Origin: Tenuifilum sp. 4138str
GTDB taxonomy: Bacteria; Bacteroidota; Bacteroidia; Bacteroidales; Tenuifilaceae
Length of the DNA: 64,000 nucleotides
NCBI RefSeq assembly: GCF_041102575.1
Contig: NZ_JBGCUE010000004.1
Span: 248,001 to 312,000 of the forward strand
Direction of reading: 5' to 3'
In this document: positions 11,993 through 20,306 of the stretch, one piece after another
Layout of the letters: every line of letters begins with the position of its first letter
Position numbering within the stretch: the first letter of the stretch is position 1
Notes under the pieces: generated by a model
The model's input: the letters and a program-made list of their open reading frames with translations, nothing else
Database searches by the model: none
What the model was told of the DNA's origin: nothing
Made by a program: the position numbers and the translations under genes

Positions 11993-13687
11993 CTACTTGC
12001 CGGCTATTTTTGCCCAGGTATCTTTAAGTGTTACTGTTCTGTTGAAAACCAAACGATTAGGGTTTGAATCGTAATCTACACAAAAGTAGCCCAAGCGCTC
12101 AAACTGGAACTTATCGAGTGGCTTTACATCCAGCAACGATGGTTCAAGGTATCCTTCAATAACGGTAAGCGATTCGGGGTTAAGTGACGATTTCCAATCC
12201 TGCCCTTCGGGAACATCGTCGGGGTCGGGTTTGGAGAATAGCCTATCGAATAGCCTGATTTCGGCTTTTACGGCATGCGGAATGGAAACCCAATGTATTG
12301 TGCCCTGAACCTTACGTCCATCGGGCGAATTGCCGCCGCGTGAGGCTGGGTCGTAGGTGCAACGTAACTCAACAACATTGCCTTGGGAATCCTTAATTAC
12401 CTCCTCGCACTTTATGAAGTAGGCATAGCGCAAGCGTACTTCCTGTCCGGGAGCCAGACGGAAAAACTTCTTGGGTGGGTTCTCCATGAAGTCGTCGCGC
12501 TCAATGTATATTTCACGGCTAAATGGTATAAGGCGCTTACCAGCTGTTTCGTCCTCGGGGTTATTGACGGCTTCAAGCTCTTCAACCTGCCCTTCGGGGT
12601 AGTTGGTAATAACCACCTTAAGGGGGTTAAGAACAGCCATGCGGCGCTCAGCACGCTTGTTCAAATCCTCGCGGATACAAAATTCCAGTAACGATAAATC
12701 GATTACGTTATCGCGTTTGGCCACACCCACCTTATCGGCAAAGTAACGTATAGCTTCTGGGGTATAACCCCTGCGACGTAAACCGCAAATGGTAGGCATA
12801 CGGGGATCGTCCCAGCCCATTACTACCTTTTCCTGTACCAGCTGTAAAAGCTTACGCTTGCTCATAACTGTATAGGAAAGGTTTAGGCGGGCAAACTCGT
12901 ACTGCTTGGATGGGAAAATCTCCAGCTTCTCAATAAACCAATCGTATAGGGGGCGATGCACATCGAACTCTAGCGTACAAATGGAGTGAGTAATTTGCTC
13001 AATGGAATCGGATTGGCCATGTGCGTAATCGTACATGGGGTAAATGCACCACTTGTCGCCAGTTCGGTGATGCTCAGCATGTATAATGCGGTACATAATG
13101 GGGTCGCGTAGTAGCATATTGGGGTGCGCCATGTCAATTTTAGCGCGTAGCACCTTTTCGCCATCCTTAAACTCACCGGCGCGCATGCGGCGGAAAAGGT
13201 CGAGGTTCTCCTCAACCGATCGGTTGCGCCAAGGACTTTCCTTTCCGGGTTGGGTTACAGTACCACGGTTTATGCGTATCTCTTCCTGCGACTGGTCATC
13301 AACGTAGGCTAACCCCTTTTTGATTAGCAGCTCGGCCCACTCGTATAGCTGCTCAAAGTAGTCGGAGGCGTAAAACTCATTTGCCCATTCAAAACCAAGC
13401 CAACGTATATCCTCCTTTATGGAGTTTACATACTCTACGTCCTCCTTTACAGGATTGGTATCGTCGAAACGCAGGTTGGTTTTGCCACCGTACTTTTGAG
13501 CCAAACCAAAGTTAAGGCATATCGATTTTGCATGACCAATGTGCAGATATCCGTTAGGTTCGGGCGGGAAACGGGTAAGCACTCGGCCTCCATGTTTGCC
13601 TGTTCGAATATCTTCCTCAATAATCTCCTCTAAAAAATTTTTTGGCCTTTCGCCGCTGTCCCCTAGGGTTAATTCGTGTTCGGTCAT
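11993..13687 (-). CDS. glnS: Glutaminyl-tRNA synthetase
   Basis: GlnRS charges tRNA-Gln with glutamine in the cytoplasm. The 564-residue protein is a class I synthetase: HIGH motif in [12 protein letters not shown] (about residue 50), the KMSKS-equivalent VMSKRKL (about residue 275) and the C-terminal beta-barrel anticodon domain. Length matches bacterial GlnRS. The CUG-decoding tRNA-Gln lies just downstream. A TATTTTTG at 13714-13721 on the minus strand resembles a Bacteroidota -7 box about 27 nt before the ATG, but the TTTG upstream is too close for a standard promoter. Confidence 0.97.
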   Translation of the reverse strand: MTEHELTLGDSGERPKNFLEEIIEEDIRTGKHGGRVLTRFPPEPNGYLHIGHAKSICLNFGLAQKYGGKTNLRFDDTNPVKEDVEYVNSIKEDIRWLGFEWANEFYASDYFEQLYEWAELLIKKGLAYVDDQSQEEIRINRGTVTQPGKESPWRNRSVEENLDLFRRMRAGEFKDGEKVLRAKIDMAHPNMLLRDPIMYRIIHAEHHRTGDKWCIYPMYDYAHGQSDSIEQITHSICTLEFDVHRPLYDWFIEKLEIFPSKQYEFARLNLSYTVMSKRKLLQLVQEKVVMGWDDPRMPTICGLRRRGYTPEAIRYFADKVGVAKRDNVIDLSLLEFCIREDLNKRAERRMAVLNPLKVVITNYPEGQVEELEAVNNPEDETAGKRLIPFSREIYIERDDFMENPPKKFFRLAPGQEVRLRYAYFIKCEEVIKDSQGNVVELRCTYDPASRGGNSPDGRKVQGTIHWVSIPHAVKAEIRLFDRLFSKPDPDDVPEGQDWKSSLNPESLTVIEGYLEPSLLDVKPLDKFQFERLGYFCVDYDSNPNRLVFNRTVTLKDTWAKIAGK

Positions 13688-13904
13688 TGCTTTTAGTGTT
13701 TTATCAGAACCAACAAAAATAGAATTTTGTTAACAAATAGATTTTTTAAAGCACACTTTTTTTAAAGGGTATTTCACTTTCCTTCAGCAAACCCGCTAAA
13801 GGTGTTGATTTATAACAGGTTTCATGAAAGTTCACCAAAAAAGTTGAATGGAATTGGATACAGTTCCAATTCAGTATCTTGGCAATTATGGAAATGTTGA
13901 ATTA

Positions 13905-14306
13905 CTAGTAGGTAACGAAGTTGAATGGAACCTGAGCCAGTTCCGATAAATCCTCACCGGCCTCACGAAGTTCGGAATCATCCTTGTCGTAATACCAGTT
14001 GATGTTTAACGGTACCTTAGCTTTTTGTATCTGGTTAAGTATGATGATAATGTCGTATAGGAATTTTGCGGATGATGAGTTAAAGTAAACCAGCTTAAAC
14101 TGAAATTCAATGGGTTGGATTTGTGCTTCCTTTAACATCTTGCTCTTTAGCTCGTTGCTAAACGATTCCAACCAATCCAAAACGGGCATATAAAAGTCTC
14201 TAACATTCTCAGGGCGTGAGTAGCCTGAAATGGTCAGTCTATTCTCGCTTGGGTTAAAATCTATATATGGTGTTGTGTTGCTAGCCTGTAAAACTAATGG
14301 GTTCAT
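13905..14306 (-). CDS. SiaC-like protein (DUF1987), copy 1
   Basis: This 133-residue protein belongs to the SiaC/DUF1987 family. In Pseudomonas aeruginosa SiaC is phosphorylated by SiaB, dephosphorylated by SiaA and activates the diguanylate cyclase SiaD. Visible family marks are the N-terminal IDFNPSENRLTISGYSRPENV and the YFNSSSAKFL segment, which aligns with the part of SiaC that carries the phosphoacceptor Thr (Thr68); here that place is Ser. I set the start at the ATG at 14306, since the upstream in-frame option is TTG. The gene starts 11 nt after the second SiaC-like gene and closes a three-gene run. Paralogy with the neighbour is obvious from shared motifs. Confidence 0.8.
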   Translation of the reverse strand: MNPLVLQASNTTPYIDFNPSENRLTISGYSRPENVRDFYMPVLDWLESFSNELKSKMLKEAQIQPIEFQFKLVYFNSSSAKFLYDIIIILNQIQKAKVPLNINWYYDKDDSELREAGEDLSELAQVPFNFVTY

Positions 14307-14316
14307 TCTAATCAAT

Positions 14317-14727
14317 TTACGAGTTAGGTGTGATAGGAATAAAGTTGAATGGGAAATTAATCATCTCTGAAATTTCCTCGCCTGACTCAAAAATTTCGTC
14401 GTCATCCTCATCGTAGTACCAGTTAATTTCAACGGCATTGCCTTTGGAGTGAAACTTCATGAAAACCATAAGTATATCCATAAGGAATTTTGATGAGGCT
14501 GAGTTGAAGTAGGTAAGTTTAAGATTCAGTACAAGGTTGCTTTTGTTAAAGTTAGTGTTTTTTGCCAAAACATTATCCTCGTAGTCTTCCAGCCATTTGA
14601 TGAGTGGCTTGTAGAATCCAACGGTATTTTCGGGCCTTGAAAAACCTGAGATCTCGAAAACCGAATTTTCCGGATCGAAAAACACGCGGGGTGTAAACTC
14701 GCTGGGCTCTATGTATAATGGTTCCAT
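14317..14727 (-). CDS. SiaC-like protein (DUF1987), copy 2
   Basis: A 136-residue paralogue of the next gene, with the same SGFSRPENT and LTYFNSASSKFL landmarks and an acidic C-terminal half (YDEDDDEIFESGEEISEM). Again Ser occupies the place of the SiaC phospho-Thr. I chose the ATG at 14727; a GTG two codons earlier is possible but would overlap the preceding stop codon. It lies 5 nt downstream of the SiaB-like gene. Two SiaC copies next to one SiaB suggest two targets or two signals feeding one kinase, which is an inference. Confidence 0.8.
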   Translation of the reverse strand: MEPLYIEPSEFTPRVFFDPENSVFEISGFSRPENTVGFYKPLIKWLEDYEDNVLAKNTNFNKSNLVLNLKLTYFNSASSKFLMDILMVFMKFHSKGNAVEINWYYDEDDDEIFESGEEISEMINFPFNFIPITPNS

Positions 14728-14732
14728 GGTCA

Positions 14733-15251
14733 CTAGTTGTTTTGGTTTTGAAGCGACACCTTAATTCTCAGAGTAAAGTATGTGTACTGTTCATCAATAT
14801 CGTCAAAAGTAAACTCCAGCTTGTTTTCAGTAACCTTGGCGATATTAATAATGCCCAGACCAGCACCACCTTTCTGGGTGACATTTCCACTGAGGATAAC
14901 CTCCTTGTAAAACTCCTTTAAGCCAGCTTTATCGAGTTGATTAACTTTTTCCAAACGTTCTTTTAACGGTCCAATTTTTACTTTTAGTAATGAGTTTGAG
15001 CAGGTTAAGTCTACCTTGTCTTTTTCCAGTACTAGCGAAAATTTTGGTTGATAGTTATTGCTCCCCTTAATAACATCCTGATGCTTATAAATGTTTTCCA
15101 GGCTCTCGACCATTGCCGAGTAAACCTTTTTGCGAATGGTAATTCCAAAGTTGTACCGCTCCAGCAACGATGTCATCTTGTTGAGCAAAAAACCTATCTC
15201 CTCATAGGAGAGTGGACCGTAATGATTTATTAAAACTTCGCCTTTTTCCAC
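14733..15251 (-). CDS. SiaB-like protein (GHKL-fold kinase of the SiaC system, DUF6272)
   Basis: The 172-residue protein shows the pattern of a small GHKL-like ATPase: an Asn-containing helix (VESLENIYKHQD near residue 50) and a glycine-rich stretch GGAGLGIINIAK near residue 125, as in anti-sigma-type kinases and SiaB. In P. aeruginosa SiaB phosphorylates SiaC. It is the first gene of a tight minus-strand run with two SiaC-like genes. No SiaA-type PP2C phosphatase or SiaD-type GGDEF cyclase is in the window, so the partners must lie elsewhere or differ. Confidence 0.75.
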   Translation of the reverse strand: MEKGEVLINHYGPLSYEEIGFLLNKMTSLLERYNFGITIRKKVYSAMVESLENIYKHQDVIKGSNNYQPKFSLVLEKDKVDLTCSNSLLKVKIGPLKERLEKVNQLDKAGLKEFYKEVILSGNVTQKGGAGLGIINIAKVTENKLEFTFDDIDEQYTYFTLRIKVSLQNQNN

Positions 15252-15440
15252 GATAGTTTGAGGTGTTTGTATAATTAATTACTACAATATTTAACGCAAA
15301 GTTTCACTAATTAGCCGACTAAAGGTAATACATTTTGACGAATAGTATATATTGAATTGATGAAAAAAAACTGAGTCGTGGTAAAAATAAGAAAATAGAG
15401 GATATACTACGTTTCATTTTAACCCAAGTACCATGGATTT

Positions 15441-15510
15441 TGAGGAATGGGTCGGAATGAATTGGAATGAATCGGAATGAATCGGAATAGGTCGGAATGA
15501 TTCGGAATAT
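15441..15510. repeat. Tandem 10-bp repeat, about seven units
   Basis: Units of exactly 10 bp with consensus (A/G)TCGGAATGA follow one another without gaps: seven units if the first, degenerate TGAGGAATGG is counted. A related GGAATGA/GAGGAAGTTAGAG pattern occurs in inverse orientation near 50595-50645, so it is a dispersed family in this genome. Confidence 0.85.
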
Positions 15511-15634
15511 TATGGAGTAAGAAGGAGTTAGAGGAAGTTTTAGTCCGTTAAACGTGAACCGTTAAACGTAGTTAGAGGAATTTAGGGGAAAATTGAAAGT
15601 TTTTTGTGTTTCTATTGAATAATCTCAGTTTAAT

Positions 15635-15667
15635 AAAAAAAGCCGAGTATTAACTCGGCTTTTTTTA
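15635..15667. terminator. Bidirectional intrinsic terminator downstream of the S46 peptidase
   Basis: The stem AGCCGAG/CTCGGCT with a 6-nt loop is flanked by an A tract on the left and a T tract on the right, so it can act on both strands. It lies 16 nt beyond the stop of the S46 peptidase gene on the minus strand. Confidence 0.85.
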
Positions 15668-15682
15668 TGTTTGTTAAGTACA

Positions 15683-17833
15683 TTACTCAATAATTTTCAT
15701 TTCGTCAATCAGACGGGTTGCTCCTGCATACTTATCAATTACAAATAGCACGTAGCGGATATCAACCGATATGGTGCGCTGCAGCTTGTTTTCAAAAACA
15801 ATGTCGCCGCTCATAGCTTCCCAATTCCCATCGAAAGCAATGCCAATAAGTTCTCCATTGCCGTTCATTACGGGGCTTCCTGAGTTACCTCCAGTGATAT
15901 CATTGGTTGATATAAATGCCACTGGCATTTTACCATCTTTCCCGTAACGGCCGTAATCCTTTGAGTTATATAGTTCCTTGAGTTTGGCAGGAACAACAAA
16001 TTCCCAGTTGTCCGGATCTTCTTTCTCCATAACTCCATCAAGGGTGGTTAGGTAGTCGTAGTGAACTGCATCCATGGGGTAATAGTCTTTTATTTCACCG
16101 TAGGTGAGGCGCATGGTGAAATTGGCATCGGGGTACATGGCTTTGCCTTCGTTCATTTCAAGCACTCCAGCTATGTAAAGGCGCTGTCCGCGTTTCAACT
16201 TTTCGTTGAATGGTGCCATTGCTTTGCTAATTTCTTCGTATTTGTTTGAGATGGAAGCCGCTGCAACGTACACAGGGTCTTTTTCAAGAACCTTTAAGCT
16301 TGGCTTGTCAAGGAAAGCGTTGAAATTAGCTGGATCAGTAAACATGGTTTTGGCAAACATCTGGTCAACGAACTTGTCAACATCGCCCTTGTACTTTGCT
16401 CTGATGGTGTTGAAAATATCGGGTTGATAGGTTAGCGGAACATTTTCCATGAAAATGCGGAACATGGCCTTGGCCGTTTTTTGGTCGGTTGGTGAGTTGT
16501 AGTTCTTGTAGAAGTTCTCGGAGCGAGCCTTGAGCGACTTACTGATTTTGGTAACCTCTTCGGTTTTGTTGCCCTTTAGGGCATCAACCAATGAACGGGT
16601 CATGGCTGCCATTCCAATTATTTCAGTTCCGCTGAATAGTGCTTCGCTAATGTACTGGCTGGCGTGTAGATACTCCTTTCGGCCTGTTACACCCTCATTA
16701 ATCAAGTTAAGTGCTTCGCCATACTTCTGTTGACGTTCTGGCGAGGCAAGAACCCACTTGGTAAACTCCTCTTCCTGCTGTTTCTTGAAATCGTAAACTT
16801 TAAGGCGCTTTAGCGCTTTGTTCATGCCAATAGAGTTTTTCCAGTAGTTGCTGGATCCGGCGTACTTTGAGGCGTACTTAATGTTAACGGCCTTGTCGGC
16901 TTGCATATCCTTTAGCCAGATTTCCTGCTTAATACCTCTAACGTATATCCTGTTGGCGTTGAGTATATTAATTCGTTCTTGAACCTCTACAGAGGTCATG
17001 TAGCGTTGTGTGCTGCCCGGGTACCCCATTATCATGGTGAAATCGCCATTGTTTACCCCCTTCAGCGATATTGGTAGGAAATGCTTGGGTTTGTAGGGAA
17101 CATTTTCGCGCGAGTAGTCGGCAGGTTTGTTATCCTTACTGGCATAAATGCGGAATACTGAGAAATCGCCGGTGTGGCGGGGCCACATCCAGTTATCGGT
17201 GTCGTGACCAAACTTACCTATTGATGATGGGGGTGCTCCAACCAGTCGAACATCGTTGAATACCTCATAAACCAGAAGGAAATACTGGTTTCCCCCAAAG
17301 AAACTGCGTACACTTGCGGTGTAGTGGGTGCCATCGGTTGCTTGCTTTGCAATTTTACGGCCAATCTCCATGGCAGCCTTGTCGCGATCAGATTCGGACA
17401 TTTCAGGTTTAAAGGCAGCGTTAACCTGGTCGGTAACATCCTCAATACGAATAAGGAAAGTTGCTGTTAAGCCGGGTGTAGGTATTTCCTCCTCAAACGA
17501 CTTAGCCCAGAAACCATCCTCAAGGTAATCGTGTTCCGGGGTGCTGTGCTGTTGAATGGCGCCGTAACCACAGTGGTGGTTAGTGAGAACCAGACCCTGG
17601 TCGGAAACCACCTCGCCGGTGCAACCGCGCCCAAAAATAATAACAGCATCCTTTATACTTGCCTGGTTGAGGTTATAGATATCGTCGGCAGTAAGCTTAA
17701 AGCCTTTCTGCTGCATGGCTTGGATGTTATACTTTTGCAGTAGAGGGAGAAGCCACATCCCCTCGTCGGCTTTAATGGCTGAACTAACCAGGAGCAAAAA
17801 TCCCAGTAAAAGTGTTGTTAATCGTTTAATCAT
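15683..17833 (-). CDS. S46-family dipeptidyl-peptidase (DPP7-like)
   Basis: A secreted serine exopeptidase that removes dipeptides from the N-terminus of oligopeptides in the periplasm. The 716-residue length matches DPP7/DPP11. A signal peptide (MIKRLTTLLLGFLLLVSSAIKA) is followed by the split chymotrypsin-like domain: His in LTNHHCGYG (about residue 88), Asp in HDTDNWMWPRHTGDFS (about residue 225) and Ser in GGNSGSPVMN (about residue 650). The S1-pocket segment reads FDGNWEAMSGD, with Gly where DPP11 enzymes have Arg, so a DPP7-type preference for hydrophobic residues is expected. It stands alone, with its own terminator. Family role: nutrition on peptides in asaccharolytic or protein-using Bacteroidota. 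Confidence 0.93.
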   Translation of the reverse strand: MIKRLTTLLLGFLLLVSSAIKADEGMWLLPLLQKYNIQAMQQKGFKLTADDIYNLNQASIKDAVIIFGRGCTGEVVSDQGLVLTNHHCGYGAIQQHSTPEHDYLEDGFWAKSFEEEIPTPGLTATFLIRIEDVTDQVNAAFKPEMSESDRDKAAMEIGRKIAKQATDGTHYTASVRSFFGGNQYFLLVYEVFNDVRLVGAPPSSIGKFGHDTDNWMWPRHTGDFSVFRIYASKDNKPADYSRENVPYKPKHFLPISLKGVNNGDFTMIMGYPGSTQRYMTSVEVQERINILNANRIYVRGIKQEIWLKDMQADKAVNIKYASKYAGSSNYWKNSIGMNKALKRLKVYDFKKQQEEEFTKWVLASPERQQKYGEALNLINEGVTGRKEYLHASQYISEALFSGTEIIGMAAMTRSLVDALKGNKTEEVTKISKSLKARSENFYKNYNSPTDQKTAKAMFRIFMENVPLTYQPDIFNTIRAKYKGDVDKFVDQMFAKTMFTDPANFNAFLDKPSLKVLEKDPVYVAAASISNKYEEISKAMAPFNEKLKRGQRLYIAGVLEMNEGKAMYPDANFTMRLTYGEIKDYYPMDAVHYDYLTTLDGVMEKEDPDNWEFVVPAKLKELYNSKDYGRYGKDGKMPVAFISTNDITGGNSGSPVMNGNGELIGIAFDGNWEAMSGDIVFENKLQRTISVDIRYVLFVIDKYAGATRLIDEMKIIE

Positions 17834-17908
17834 GGCATTTATTTTTTAGGTTTGTTTTTTTGGACAACTAAATATGGTATTAGTTTAATTCAACTTCACA
17901 CAATATAG

Positions 17909-18487
17909 CTACAATAGCCTAAAGCTTAGCCGGTGGTAAGGAGTAGTCCCATGTTTGGCAATACTCACCCTATGCTTTTTTGTAGGATAGCCCTTGTTGA
18001 TATCCCAGCTATAAAGCGGGTACTCTTTGCTAATGTTCACCATGAACTCATCGCGGTAAGTTTTTGCAAGTATCGATGCTGCGGCTATGGAAAGAAATTT
18101 AGAGTCGCCCTTGATAATGCATGTATGGGGGATTCCGGGATAAGGTTTAAAACGGTTACCGTCAATCAGCAAATGTTCTGGTTTCAGCTTGCTAAGTTTT
18201 CCAATAGCGATGTGCATTGCATGTATGGCTGCGTTCAGTATGTTTATTTTGTCAATCTCTTGGTTCGATACACTTGCTACTGCCCAATCCAATGCGTAGT
18301 GCTCAATAACCTTGCGGAGCTGCATGCGCTGTTTGTGGTTTAGCTGCTTGGAGTCGTTAATGAGCGGGTCGTTGAAGTCGGGTGGAAGAATAACAGCGGC
18401 TGCAAAAACAGGGCCTGCCAGGCATCCCCTTCCGGCTTCATCGCATCCGGCTTCAATCACATTGACATTTAGGTACTGCTTAAGCAT
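17909..18487 (-). CDS. rnhB: Ribonuclease HII
   Basis: RNase HII cuts RNA in RNA/DNA hybrids and at single ribonucleotides in DNA. The 192-residue protein has the first active-site motif GCDEAGRG near the N-terminus, the second Asp in LLIDGN (about residue 100) and SILAKTYRDEF (about residue 140). I chose the ATG at 18487, two bases after the glycosyltransferase stop; the alternative ATG at 18499 would overlap that gene. The pair is translationally linked in the order glycosyltransferase then rnhB. Confidence 0.93.
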   Translation of the reverse strand: MLKQYLNVNVIEAGCDEAGRGCLAGPVFAAAVILPPDFNDPLINDSKQLNHKQRMQLRKVIEHYALDWAVASVSNQEIDKINILNAAIHAMHIAIGKLSKLKPEHLLIDGNRFKPYPGIPHTCIIKGDSKFLSIAAASILAKTYRDEFMVNISKEYPLYSWDINKGYPTKKHRVSIAKHGTTPYHRLSFRLL

Positions 18488-18489
18488 GG

Positions 18490-19611
18490 TTAAAAACATT
18501 TTTCGATGCTACTGTATAACACCTGTGCAGTATTATCCCAGCTGAATTGTTGTTGGCGGTTCAGCGCGTTGGCGCTAAGTGTTTCTCGCAGTTCAGTATC
18601 GTAGGCTACACGCTGCATAGCATTAGCAATCTCATCCACTGAATAGGGGTCGAAGTAGATGGCTGAATTACCCGTAACCTCAGGAATAGCCGTGACGTTT
18701 GAAGCTGCTATGGGTATGCCACATTTCATGGCCTCCAGTAAGGGAATCCCAAAGCCCTCAAAGGTCGAAGGGTAAATTACAGCATGTGCAGCCCCAGTAA
18801 TTTTAGTGAGCTCATCAAGGCCTTTCCTGCCAAGGAATTTGATATCGTTTTTGTGGTTACAGTTTTTATAGGCTTTGTCGATATCGTTGGTTTTAAACAT
18901 GGGTTCACCTACAAGCAGGAGGTTTATTGCTGAACCAGTCCTTTTGCGGAATATGTCGTAGGCTTCAATTAAACGGGCAACATTCTTGCGTGGATTAAAT
19001 GCTCCCACAAAAAGAAAGTAGGGTTTACCCTCGGAGATACTCTCCCGTACCCGCTGAATTTCACTTTCGGAAAGAGGCTTGTAACTGTCGCTTGCACCGT
19101 TGTATGCTACATCAATTTTATTCGGGTTGATATTAAAATTATTGGCAATATCGGTACGTGAAAATTGGCTTACGGTAACAACCCGCTTTGCCTTTTGGGC
19201 AAAACGTGGGGAAAAGTAGTTCATGTAGTGCGATGTGAAGAAAGGTAAACCCTGGGGCGCATGGTAAAAATTAATATCGTGTATAACTGCTACCTGGGGA
19301 GTATCGGATTTCAACGAAATGTATCCGTCGGGCGATACCAGAACATCAGCATTAATGGCTTTGAGTGTTTTTGGAATTTTAAACTCAAACCAGTAGTACC
19401 ATAAGAACGGATGACGTGCAGGGGGTGGCACTACCAGTGGTGTTATGTTGTTGCTAAAAATAAACGAGTTGTGGTAGGGCCTGTCAAATATGAAAAAAAA
19501 CTGGTGTTCCGGGTGGTTCCGTGTAATCCGTATGAGTGTTTCATAGGTAAACCAGCCTATCCCTTCCAGCTTATCCTTAAGCAAAAGCCTTGTGTTAACT
19601 GCAATTCTCAA
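18490..19611 (-). CDS. GT4-family glycosyltransferase (GT-B fold)
   Basis: The 373-residue protein is a retaining glycosyltransferase of the group 1/GT4 type. The C-terminal half carries FVGAFNPRKNV (about residue 205) and the family motif PSTFEGFGIPLLEAMKCGIPI with the E-x7-E pair (about residue 280), then NSAIYFDP. No membrane segment is seen, so it acts on the cytoplasmic face, using a nucleotide sugar to extend a glycan or lipid-linked acceptor. It does not lie in a larger sugar operon; its only partner is rnhB downstream, so its pathway is not clear. Confidence 0.88.
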   Translation of the reverse strand: MRIAVNTRLLLKDKLEGIGWFTYETLIRITRNHPEHQFFFIFDRPYHNSFIFSNNITPLVVPPPARHPFLWYYWFEFKIPKTLKAINADVLVSPDGYISLKSDTPQVAVIHDINFYHAPQGLPFFTSHYMNYFSPRFAQKAKRVVTVSQFSRTDIANNFNINPNKIDVAYNGASDSYKPLSESEIQRVRESISEGKPYFLFVGAFNPRKNVARLIEAYDIFRKRTGSAINLLLVGEPMFKTNDIDKAYKNCNHKNDIKFLGRKGLDELTKITGAAHAVIYPSTFEGFGIPLLEAMKCGIPIAASNVTAIPEVTGNSAIYFDPYSVDEIANAMQRVAYDTELRETLSANALNRQQQFSWDNTAQVLYSSIEKCF

Positions 19612-19717
19612 AGCAAAATAATTTGAGCTAATTACAACATTTTTTTAAATATTAGCAACCCAAAAGCGTGTTTTCAGCTACCATCTATATGACAGCTACT
19701 GGTTTTCAAACAAATAA

Positions 19718-19749
19718 TTTGCAATTTGTTGAAAATATTGCTATATTTG
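19718..19749 (+). promoter_or_regulatory. Bacteroidota-type promoter of rimP-nusA-infB
   Basis: TTTG at 19718-19721 and TATATTTG at 19742-19749 are separated by 20 nt, matching the -33 TTTG and -7 TAnnTTTG elements used by the Bacteroidota housekeeping sigma factor. Transcription would start around 19755, about 60 nt before the rimP ATG. Confidence 0.65.
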
Positions 19750-19770
19750 CAAAAGTTTTGCTGGAAGTGG

Positions 19771-19789
19771 CAGGGGACTTTGTCCCCTG
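19771..19789 (+). promoter_or_regulatory. Leader hairpin upstream of rimP
   Basis: CAGGGGAC and GTCCCCTG form an 8-bp GC-rich stem with a 3-nt loop inside the predicted rimP leader, followed by TTTTGCTT. It may be an attenuator or an RNA-stabilising leader. Autoregulation of this translation/termination operon through the hairpin is inferred. Confidence 0.5.
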
Positions 19790-19812
19790 TTTTGCTTAAA
19801 AAATGCGTAAGG

Positions 19813-20280
19813 ATGATTAGTAAGGAAGCCATACTTGAAATAGTAACCCCTTTGCTGGAAAAGGAAAACCTTTTCCTTGTCGATGTTTCGGTTGGTGCCG
19901 ATAATAAGATTATTGTAACCGTAGATGGCGACAAGGGTGTTTCAATTGACTCCTGTGTTAGTATTAGCAGGGGGATTGAAAACTCCCTCGACAGGGATAG
20001 GGAGGATTTTGAGCTGGAGGTAACCTCAGCAGGATTAGGCCAACCCTTAAAAATTCCTCGCCAGTACATAAAAAATATTGGCCAGGAACTGGATGTTGTG
20101 CTTAAGACGGGTGAAAAGATAAAGGGTGTACTTAACAGTGCCGATAACACCGGATTTGTACTCGGTGTAAGCAAAAAGGTAAACATTCCGGGTTCTAAGA
20201 AAAAACAGGAAGTGGTAGAGCCCATCCAGCTGACTTACCAGCAAGTTAAAAGCGCGAAAGTAGTTCTTAAGTTTAAGTGA
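19813..20280 (+). CDS. rimP: Ribosome maturation factor RimP
   Basis: RimP assists late maturation of the 30S ribosomal subunit. From the ATG at 19813 (MISKEAILEIV) the protein is 155 residues, the usual RimP length. It carries VTVDGDKGVSIDSCVSISRGIE (about residues 35-60) and DFELEVTSAGLGQPL (about residues 68-83), both typical of the N-terminal domain, then an SH3-like C-terminal domain. Longer in-frame starts would read back into the leader hairpin, so the shorter start is preferred. The genes nusA and infB follow at short spacing, the conserved rimP-nusA-infB order. Confidence 0.93.
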   Translation: MISKEAILEIVTPLLEKENLFLVDVSVGADNKIIVTVDGDKGVSIDSCVSISRGIENSLDRDREDFELEVTSAGLGQPLKIPRQYIKNIGQELDVVLKTGEKIKGVLNSADNTGFVLGVSKKVNIPGSKKKQEVVEPIQLTYQQVKSAKVVLKFK

Positions 20281-20306
20281 TATAATAGGGAAAAATATTT
20301 AAAGCA

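Larger units (their letters stand above)
15252..15682. other. Intergenic region with tandem repeats and a terminator
   Basis: No gene is seen in these 431 nt. They hold a 10-bp tandem repeat (15441-15510), two copies of CCGTTAAACGT 14 nt apart (15545-15569) and a bidirectional hairpin terminator (15641-15660). Confidence 0.6.
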
